Of a DNA stretch of 52,408 nt, positions 29,043 through 35,272 are shown piece after piece. Both the position numbers and the translations under genes were made by a program. The DNA is from Robiginitomaculum sp. (lineage in GTDB: Bacteria > Pseudomonadota > Alphaproteobacteria > Caulobacterales > Maricaulaceae), in contig JALZUP010000026.1 in the NCBI GenBank assembly GCA_023301505.1, positions 1-52,408 of the forward strand. Reading direction: 5' to 3'. Position 1 is the stretch's first letter. Each line of letters begins with the position of its first letter. The notes under the pieces are model-generated. The model saw only the letters and a list, made by a program, of their open reading frames with translations. It had not been told where the DNA came from and searched no databases.

Positions 29043-29050
29043 CAAATATA
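29043..29050 (-). promoter_or_regulatory. Promoter -7 box for module A sRNA
   Basis: The minus strand reads TATATTTG, 9 bases after the last lysis gene. A TTTG is present 16 bases upstream, shorter than ideal. The operator palindromes are missing, so it is not under the early-operon control. Confidence 0.5.
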
Positions 29051-29058
29051 TGTTTTTT

Positions 29059-29484
29059 TTATCCACCAAACACAAGTCCAAGAATAATTCCAATCAATGT
29101 GCCACCACCAAGGAATGTCCATTTCTTATTTTTCTGCTCTTTTAGTTCGATTTCCTTGACTTCAATCTTCGCATTGTGTTTGGTCCTTTGGTTGACAATC
29201 GTGGAATCACGGACCTGAATTTTGTTTTTCAGTGAAGGGATCACAACCTTTTCAAGTTGAAATATCGTTTTCTGGTCCGATTCTGTCACAAGATGAAGAC
29301 TTTTGATTTCGTTTGCCTTCACAACCAAAATTGAATCTGTCTTGATTGAGTGTTCCAGAAGTTTTCCGAATTCATTCATCGTTGAATATGAAATCGGTCT
29401 TGTTTTTGTACCGAAATCGTTCTGCGAGTATGTCAAGGTAGTCAACAGGATAAACACGATCATCAACATACATTCTTTCTTCAT
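29059..29484 (-). CDS. Signal-peptide and C-terminal anchor protein, spanin-like
   Basis: The 141-residue protein has a signal peptide (MKKECMLMIVFILLTTLTYS, then QND), a helical charged middle (about 60-120) and a C-terminal hydrophobic span (WTFLGGGTLIGIILGLVFGG). Signal peptide plus C-terminal anchor and periplasmic helix fit a unimolecular spanin or similar envelope-disrupting protein. No lipobox Cys is seen at the cleavage site. The start is the ATG at 29484, inside the upstream gene; the longer frame would overlap it almost fully. Confidence 0.55.
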   Translation of the reverse strand: MKKECMLMIVFILLTTLTYSQNDFGTKTRPISYSTMNEFGKLLEHSIKTDSILVVKANEIKSLHLVTESDQKTIFQLEKVVIPSLKNKIQVRDSTIVNQRTKHNAKIEVKEIELKEQKNKKWTFLGGGTLIGIILGLVFGG

Positions 29485-29791
29485 ACAATTTTTCTGCAAT
29501 ATTTTTCCAAGTGATAAAATCATTGTAATAGGTTTTTCGTTCAACTTTAATTTTTGACACACTGTCAATTCCTTTTTGATATCGTATTTCATAACGTTTT
29601 TCATTAAGATCTAAAACGTTTTGAATACTGTCCGACTTCTGGACCTGATATTTTAATTGATTCTTATACATACGAAGTCCATATCCACCGCCTGAAAGAA
29701 GAACTATCAAAATCAACACTATCACACCGATCAAAACGTTTCTAGTGCTTAAAACGTTGTTTCTGTCCTTTTCTGGTGCATCCTGATCCAT
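29372..29791 (-). CDS. i-spanin-like protein (N-terminal span, periplasmic coiled coil)
   Basis: The 139-residue protein has one N-terminal membrane span (about residues 19-38: NVLIGVIVLILIVLLSGGGY) followed by a periplasmic helical region (KSDSIQNVLDLNEKRYEIRY). The TAATG overlap with the amidase stop at 29791 sets the start. This layout matches Rz-type inner-membrane spanins, and the signal-peptide protein nested after it could be the partner. It follows the endolysin, as in many lysis cassettes. Confidence 0.6.
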   Translation of the reverse strand: MDQDAPEKDRNNVLSTRNVLIGVIVLILIVLLSGGGYGLRMYKNQLKYQVQKSDSIQNVLDLNEKRYEIRYQKGIDSVSKIKVERKTYYNDFITWKNIAEKLYEERMYVDDRVYPVDYLDILAERFRYKNKTDFIFNDE

Positions 29792-30387
29792 TATGAATTG
29801 TATATTTCTGTTATACTGCGAACTAAACTGCAGACGATAGATTGAAGATAGTTCCTGTCCCAAAGATTTTTATAATCTTTTTCACCATCCATAAATCCAG
29901 ATTCAAAAAGGAATGCAGAACAAGGCGTATTTCTTAAAACATAAAAATTTGATTCCTTGTCACGATCACCATCTGAAAAATCAAATCGCATCTTCTGGTC
30001 CTTCAAATCTTCTTCAATGTTACAAAGGAATATTTCTGCAATTGCATCACTTCCTGTTTCACCATCTGTTGTGAAACCTTCAACACCTTCACCGCCACCT
30101 GCGTTTGCGTGTACATCTAACAAATAAACATCTTTGTCAGAATTATATATTTTCTTAACACGGTCAACCCTAGTTTTCAAACTAATATCTGTCAATTCTG
30201 GTGATACGTGATAATATGGAATCCCAATCCTATCAAGTTCTTCGATCACTCCATTTACAACCCAACGATTGAACATTCCTTCATAAAGAACACCGTGTTC
30301 CCTTTTTGGCGAACGCTTTCCTGCAGTTTGATATTTTCCATTTATGACACCACCGTGTCCGTTGCTAAGTATTACAGTCTTTCCCAT
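29791..30387 (-). CDS. N-acetylmuramoyl-L-alanine amidase (endolysin)
   Basis: The 198-residue enzyme shows the Amidase_3 fold: NGHGG (H11), a zinc glutamate in VLYEGMFNRW (E36), LLDVHANAG (H93) and the catalytic glutamate in FLFESGFMDG (E162). It cuts the bond between sugar and peptide in peptidoglycan to release progeny. It has no cell-wall binding domain and no signal peptide, so it needs a holin to reach the wall. It lies between the fibre genes and the spanin-like proteins. Confidence 0.92.
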   Translation of the reverse strand: MGKTVILSNGHGGVINGKYQTAGKRSPKREHGVLYEGMFNRWVVNGVIEELDRIGIPYYHVSPELTDISLKTRVDRVKKIYNSDKDVYLLDVHANAGGGEGVEGFTTDGETGSDAIAEIFLCNIEEDLKDQKMRFDFSDGDRDKESNFYVLRNTPCSAFLFESGFMDGEKDYKNLWDRNYLQSIVCSLVRSITEIYNS

Positions 30388-30397
30388 TTTGATTTTT

Positions 30398-31900
30398 TTA
30401 TGCGATTTCCCACGATTCTGTTCCTGCGTTTATAACCCTTTTATAAAGTATTCCGTCAACACCTTCTGTGATTTCTGACTTCAATGTTGAAGGTGTCCAT
30501 CCTAGCGTCAAAGTTTCATCATCATCATTTATTATTGAAGTGGTTGTGGTTCCATTTTGACTTCTTATTGTAGGGATCAAAGTTGGTGTTGCATTTTGAA
30601 CAACAACAGTAATTGGAACATCTGCGATGATTACACCTGCTTTTAATTGTCCAACCAGAAGAATTGAACCACTTCCAGTTTCATTTGCAACCTGTCCTGC
30701 TGCAGGATGTTTTTGTCCATTTCTATCTGTAGCCGTTGTACCTCTTGTTATTGGCAATGTATATGCCAGATCTATTGTTTTTGTGACATCATTCCATTCA
30801 TAGATCTTTGCGGTTCCTTGATACGGACTTGCAATCGCGATTCCAGAATTTCCACCGTCACCAGAATCATCAATAAACAATGGTTGCGCAACAACCTGTG
30901 ACATCGCACTTGTAGGCATTAAAGGTGACGCTTCATAACCTGCACTATCCGCACCAGAATATGCAGAAATCAAACCAACCGCGAAAACTCTTGTCGCACC
31001 ATCTGGTTGATAATCTGGATCATTTGCACCTGTTCCAGTTGGTGAAGCTGCATCAAAGTCAATCGGACTTGAAGGACTGACGCCATTTCCACTGTTCAAA
31101 CTACCTTCTGCATTGTCGCGAGTAAACCAATTTACAACAGTGTTATTATATGGTGCAGAAACAAATCCGCTTCGCGGCCAAGTAATACCATCATTTGTCA
31201 AAGGCATCACCAATCTACTATCTGCAAACTTGTTTGAAGTTTCATTCATACGTCCGTGAATGCAGGCCATCATTGGATTTTGACCTTCCAAAATATATTC
31301 TTTATTACCATTTGTTGTAAGTTGTATATATTCCCACGGCTGCAGAACAATGTTCTCCTGTGAAACCTGAACAACACCACCACCATCTGTCAGTTTTATA
31401 TTGTTCAACAAAGGACCATTAACAACGTGAATCAATCCATCGTTTTGTCCAGAACTTCGGAATCCAAAAAGAAATGTTGACTTGAATGATAAACCATAAG
31501 ACAATAAAGGCATCGGACTTTCACTTGAACCTTCAACTTGTTCACTGAACCCATAAAAACCCTGTGTGCTTGTAATTATAGCACCGTTTGAAAGTCCTGT
31601 GAAACAAATCGGTTCACCTAAATTCATAAATTCCCTATAAAGGACATTTCCTGAATTATATTCTGAACCACTGGAAAAAACTTCAATCACATTTCCATCA
31701 CCTAAAGAACAACCCTGAACTTTTCCAGAAGTAGTATATCCAACCGCTAAAACAGTTAGAGCAGGTTGTCCTGCTTTGGCCAAAATAGATTGTTCAAGTC
31801 CTAATGTTGAACCTGCAGCAACAGAACTGACCGCATCACCAGTCAGATCTTCGTTTTCTGCAATATCTTTTTGATCTTCTTGTTTTCCTAAATGTTTCAT
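30398..31900 (-). CDS. Tail fibre or tip adhesin
   Basis: The 500-residue protein is rich in G, S, T and N, with many short beta strands and no catalytic motif, typical of a receptor-binding fibre. It starts MKHLGKQEDQKDIAENEDL, and the next gene upstream also starts MKHL, which may reflect a shared attachment region. The last 60 residues (GWTPSTLKSEITEGVDGILYK) look like a beta-sandwich tip. It stands in the fibre cluster before the endolysin. The receptor is unknown. Confidence 0.65.
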   Translation of the reverse strand: MKHLGKQEDQKDIAENEDLTGDAVSSVAAGSTLGLEQSILAKAGQPALTVLAVGYTTSGKVQGCSLGDGNVIEVFSSGSEYNSGNVLYREFMNLGEPICFTGLSNGAIITSTQGFYGFSEQVEGSSESPMPLLSYGLSFKSTFLFGFRSSGQNDGLIHVVNGPLLNNIKLTDGGGVVQVSQENIVLQPWEYIQLTTNGNKEYILEGQNPMMACIHGRMNETSNKFADSRLVMPLTNDGITWPRSGFVSAPYNNTVVNWFTRDNAEGSLNSGNGVSPSSPIDFDAASPTGTGANDPDYQPDGATRVFAVGLISAYSGADSAGYEASPLMPTSAMSQVVAQPLFIDDSGDGGNSGIAIASPYQGTAKIYEWNDVTKTIDLAYTLPITRGTTATDRNGQKHPAAGQVANETGSGSILLVGQLKAGVIIADVPITVVVQNATPTLIPTIRSQNGTTTTSIINDDDETLTLGWTPSTLKSEITEGVDGILYKRVINAGTESWEIA

Positions 31901-31914
31901 ATTAAAATATTGGT

Positions 31915-32769
31915 TTATCCAATTACTACAACACGGTATATCTTACCATTTAAAGGTGCTTCACCAAATACAATTAAAGTCTGCGTTGTGTTGGTTCTAA
32001 CATTATCAACAAGGACCTGTTCTTTTGTGTCATTATCGTAAACCTGAACCTGAACATCCTGTGTTCCTAGTGCGTGCGTAACTGGAAAAGAAACTGCAGT
32101 TCCATCACCAGTGATGTTTCCAGAAAATTTTTGTGATGCAGAATTTAAAAGAACCAACAACGCGTCTGTCAATGCGTTTGTGTCACCGTTTGCTTCATAT
32201 TGCGTTTTTATCTGCGCAGCCGTCAACGCAGGTGCATTGTGCTTTTCCCTGAATTGCGAATCCCCATCATCCCAAACATAACGAATATCATCATCTGCAG
32301 CGACTTCAACATCTGCATAACTACCAGAAGCAGGTGCAGGATGTGCAGATTGTAAAGCTGCTAAACTTAGATATAAACCTAAAAATTTGCTTCCTTCTAA
32401 AGACGCAAGTTTTGTTTTTTCTGTATCGGTGAATTCATTCGTATTTGCTTCACCTTCGTATGCAGCTTTTATTTCCGCACCTGTTTGATCTGCAGTCGCA
32501 CCAGATTCAATTCCAGAAAGTTTTGTCAACAATGCGTCTGTGAACGCGTTTGTATCTGCATTACTTTCATAAAGAGTTTTTATGTCTGCTGCAGTAAGTT
32601 CCGAACCTCTTGAAATCCAACTTGTGCCGTCCCACGAAAGTTCTTTGTTTATTGCGTTATCAAAATACACCTGACCTTTTTTCGGGTTTGATGGTGCGGT
32701 TGCTAAATTTTGAAGTACTGCATTTCTAACTTCTAGCCTGTTAAAATCTACGTGATTAAGATGTTTCAT
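31915..32769 (-). CDS. Repeat-containing tail fibre protein
   Basis: The 284-residue protein contains three imperfect repeats of about 35 residues starting TAADIKTLYESNADTNAFTD, TGAEIKAAYEGEANTNEFTD and TAAQIKTQYEANGDTNALTD. This is the short repeat common in phage tail fibres that wraps into a thin rod. The C-terminus has a beta domain (DVQVQVYDNDTKEQVLVDN). It is part of the host-binding apparatus. Repeat number may vary between related phages. Confidence 0.7.
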   Translation of the reverse strand: MKHLNHVDFNRLEVRNAVLQNLATAPSNPKKGQVYFDNAINKELSWDGTSWISRGSELTAADIKTLYESNADTNAFTDALLTKLSGIESGATADQTGAEIKAAYEGEANTNEFTDTEKTKLASLEGSKFLGLYLSLAALQSAHPAPASGSYADVEVAADDDIRYVWDDGDSQFREKHNAPALTAAQIKTQYEANGDTNALTDALLVLLNSASQKFSGNITGDGTAVSFPVTHALGTQDVQVQVYDNDTKEQVLVDNVRTNTTQTLIVFGEAPLNGKIYRVVVIG

Positions 32770-32792
32770 TTTATTTGTTATTTAGGTGTATA

Positions 32793-33209
32793 TTAATTTA
32801 TGAATGCTTTTCCCATTATGGCATAAGCAAATGTAATTCTGATATTATTTTCATCCAAGTATTCTTCATCACCTTTCACTTCTGTGTTTGCGGTGTCGAT
32901 AGTTTTTATCGAACCAAACTTTTGAAGATTATGGTTTATATTCCATACAGAAGACGCAGATGATTGATCGTGGACATAGTTCAAATCTGGTGTTCTTTCT
33001 TCCAAATCAACAAGTCTTTGTTCAGTTGTCGCAATGAAAACAGGATCCGCGCCCAAACCATCTTTTCCTGCAGGTCCAGTTGCACCACCAGATTGCATCA
33101 CAACAGAAACATTGTCAACATTTGTGACAGACTGCGAATCAACTTCGCAATTGCTTCCAGATATAACAACCTTATTGTTGCAAAGTGGTGATGATAGTGT
33201 GATTTCCAT
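32793..33209 (-). CDS. Fibre protein with short collagen-like motif
   Basis: The 138-residue protein has a short collagen-like turn (GGATGPAGKDG, about residues 41-51) and a C-terminal domain with SSASSVWNINHNLQKFGSIK (about 83-102), the S-x-x-W-x-I-x-H-x-L pattern of many phage fibre tips. The small size suggests an accessory fibre or adaptor. It has a TAATG-type join with the upstream gene at 33209. Confidence 0.7.
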   Translation of the reverse strand: MEITLSSPLCNNKVVISGSNCEVDSQSVTNVDNVSVVMQSGGATGPAGKDGLGADPVFIATTEQRLVDLEERTPDLNYVHDQSSASSVWNINHNLQKFGSIKTIDTANTEVKGDEEYLDENNIRITFAYAIMGKAFIN

Positions 33210-33532
33210 TAAGTGAATTTTATTGTTATTTTTTGAAGGTAGAAAAATTCTGCATCCTTATTAACACTTTTTAGTTCGCCGTAATACTGGCCGCACTGGA
33301 ACCTGTTTCCTTGAAGAACAATACTGACTTTCTTTTCTGCAGGAAACATCAAAATATCTGTTCCAGAAACAAAAACAACCGTGTCACTTTCGTCTTCTTC
33401 ATTCACCAATGTCAATTCATATTCAGTATCAACATTGTCGAACCCATCAAGATGCAATGAAAAGTTCTTTGTGTGGTTTACCCTGACAGGTGTTGTCCAA
33501 GATGTGTCCAAGTTTAGTTCTTCGGTTTTCAT
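33209..33532 (-). CDS. Small beta-rich baseplate-associated protein
   Basis: The 107-residue protein is predicted as a beta sandwich (NFSLHLDGFDNVDTEYELTL, VSIVLQGNRFQCGQYYGELK). It resembles the N-terminal domain of small upper-baseplate proteins (BppU-type) by strand order. It lies before the fibre genes and likely helps attach them. The call is by position and fold impression. Confidence 0.5.
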   Translation of the reverse strand: MKTEELNLDTSWTTPVRVNHTKNFSLHLDGFDNVDTEYELTLVNEEDESDTVVFVSGTDILMFPAEKKVSIVLQGNRFQCGQYYGELKSVNKDAEFFYLQKITIKFT

Positions 33533-33536
33533 AGAA

Positions 33537-33755
33537 TTATTTTTTCAATTTTTCAATCTCAATCAAAGTGTGCATTGTGTTTTCATCAATTCGATCAATC
33601 TTTTCTTCAATTTTTGTATTCGTCTTTTCGTTTTGCTCTATTCTGTATATGTTTGACGTGAATCTAGTTTCAACAGATACGCCCCAGATTATAATTGGTA
33701 TTATAATTACTGACATTAATCCAAGAACCTGTGACATTGTAGGTGGGTTTTTCAT
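33537..33755 (-). CDS. Single-span membrane protein with coiled coil
   Basis: The 72-residue protein has one N-terminal span (about residues 9-25: VLGLMSVIIIPIIIWGV) followed by a charged periplasmic or cytoplasmic helix (IEQNEKTNTKIEEKIDRIDE). This is similar to small phage membrane proteins placed near holins, sometimes called haemolysin XhlA-like. It may join the lysis complex. It overlaps the upstream gene by 4 bases. Confidence 0.6.
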   Translation of the reverse strand: MKNPPTMSQVLGLMSVIIIPIIIWGVSVETRFTSNIYRIEQNEKTNTKIEEKIDRIDENTMHTLIEIEKLKK

Positions 33756-34093
33756 TTTTTTCTATTGTATAGTATTATTAAAAAGACTAATAATGGCAGC
33801 AAAATCAATGACGCCATCTGTTTGTAAAAAGTAAAGTAAAGAACCCATTCAATTAAAGAGATAATGAAGAAGGGTGTGAAAATATTTCTTTTCCATTTTG
33901 AAGCATACCACGTAAAAATCGAAGCGGTTGAAAGATTCGAAATGTCATAAAATATGTTATCAATAAACCTTGAATGATCATAAAAAAGATACACATCAAG
34001 TTTTGCATCCGAATAAAAAAACAATGTCACAAACATTGAAAAAATAGTCGGTATTGTGCAGGCTATAATTATTTTAACATCTTGAATTTTCAT
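33752..34093 (-). CDS. Multi-span membrane protein, lysis-associated
   Basis: The 113-residue protein has about three to four membrane spans (IIIACTIPTIFSMFVTLFFY; a central span near SIFTWYAS; FFIISLIEWVLYF; ILLPLLVFLIILY). It lies between the holin candidate and the coiled-coil membrane protein, with 4-base overlaps on both sides. It could be a second holin or antiholin. Confidence 0.6.
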   Translation of the reverse strand: MKIQDVKIIIACTIPTIFSMFVTLFFYSDAKLDVYLFYDHSRFIDNIFYDISNLSTASIFTWYASKWKRNIFTPFFIISLIEWVLYFTFYKQMASLILLPLLVFLIILYNRKK

Positions 34094-34320
34094 TTTTCTT
34101 CGTGTTCTGGATTAGGTTGAACAGTTGTCTTTGATGTGTTCTTCTGGAAATACGCAGCATTTGCGATAATCAAAACAAACGCAATGATCCATTTTATCCA
34201 TCCAGAAATTTTTTCGTTTTCAAAAGGCAGCAATTCAAGAATTCCGCTTTCGTTTAATGCGGTTAACACTACCCAAATTGTGTTGACGGCCATTATCATT
34301 TTGTTTTTCATAGTAATCAT
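34090..34320 (-). CDS. Holin candidate
   Basis: The 76-residue protein has two spans (AVNTIWVVLTALNESGIL, then WIKWIIAFVLIIANAAYF) separated by a short turn and a charged C-terminal tail ending in HEEK. Size and topology fit a class II-like phage holin, which would open the inner membrane to let the amidase act. The ATG at 34320 or the one at 34311 could be used. It is the first of three small membrane genes. Confidence 0.65.
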   Translation of the reverse strand: MITMKNKMIMAVNTIWVVLTALNESGILELLPFENEKISGWIKWIIAFVLIIANAAYFQKNTSKTTVQPNPEHEEK

Positions 34321-34378
34321 TTTAAGGGTTTTACAAGGTATAAATATACTGTATTTATTAATTTAATTTTGATTTTGA

Positions 34379-35272
34379 TCACTTACCGACTGACAAAACG
34401 TCCTGAAAATACTGTTGTCTTGTCACCTCAACCTTTGGTCCTATTGACAAAGACTGAATTTCTGCATAAATTTCAATATTTTCTATATTCGCTCTATCAT
34501 ACACCGCTTTTGCCAAAAGTGGATGATGAAGAACGTGATTCCTGTCAGTTGGAACCGTGTTTGGCCAGTTGTTTTGTGTTAAATATATTTTGCCATTATA
34601 GTTCACCATAAGATCCAAAGTCTTCATCCTTAATTTAAGCGATTGAATCCTTTGAGATTCAAAACCAGATTCGTCACGTATTCCATAGTATGAAAACAAA
34701 TCTTCCATAAGATTGTTGTCTTTAGTGTATTTCATAACATCAAAATTGATACTTGTGAAGTATTGGTTCCAGTCGTGTGTGTCGGTATCTGCTTGAATTT
34801 CATTCAACCCTATTGCAAGAATTCCAGAATATAAACCACTGAATGCAATATCTTGAATTATTCCACCACCTGCAGATCCACCGAAAAGGAACATTTTTGT
34901 TGTATCAACATTAAAATAAGATGCGTTGTCAATTATAAAATCCATAAACAAACGGCCATCATCAAGACACTTTTCAACACCTTGTGAATCACTTATTGTT
35001 TTTATTAGACGATAATCAATTCCACAATATATGATGTCGTTTGAAAGATAGAAGTTTATTTCATCCCTTTCGGATTGAGCGTTGTAAAATGATTCTTTAT
35101 TACTGTACCTATAACCACCACCGTGAACATAAATGACAATTGGTTTTGAAGACACACCACCTGTTGGAATCGCGATGTCAAACTGTTGAAGGTTTGATGG
35201 TCCGTAGGATATGTTTTTATAAAAAGAACCACTTGACAATGTGAAAGGTGGCGTTGAAGGATATGAAATCAT
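34379..35272 (-). CDS. Tail-linked alpha/beta-hydrolase (esterase)
   Basis: The 297-residue enzyme is an alpha/beta-hydrolase of the HSL type. It has VHGGG (residues 49-53) for the oxyanion hole, nucleophile elbow GGSAGG (131-136, Ser133) and late histidines in RNHVLHHP (246-250) that could complete the triad. No signal peptide is seen, which fits a structural tail protein. The start codon overlaps the previous tail gene by one base. It may deacetylate capsule or exopolysaccharide at the cell surface. An esterase acting inside the cell is possible but less likely here. Confidence 0.8.
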   Translation of the reverse strand: MISYPSTPPFTLSSGSFYKNISYGPSNLQQFDIAIPTGGVSSKPIVIYVHGGGYRYSNKESFYNAQSERDEINFYLSNDIIYCGIDYRLIKTISDSQGVEKCLDDGRLFMDFIIDNASYFNVDTTKMFLFGGSAGGGIIQDIAFSGLYSGILAIGLNEIQADTDTHDWNQYFTSINFDVMKYTKDNNLMEDLFSYYGIRDESGFESQRIQSLKLRMKTLDLMVNYNGKIYLTQNNWPNTVPTDRNHVLHHPLLAKAVYDRANIENIEIYAEIQSLSIGPKVEVTRQQYFQDVLSVGK

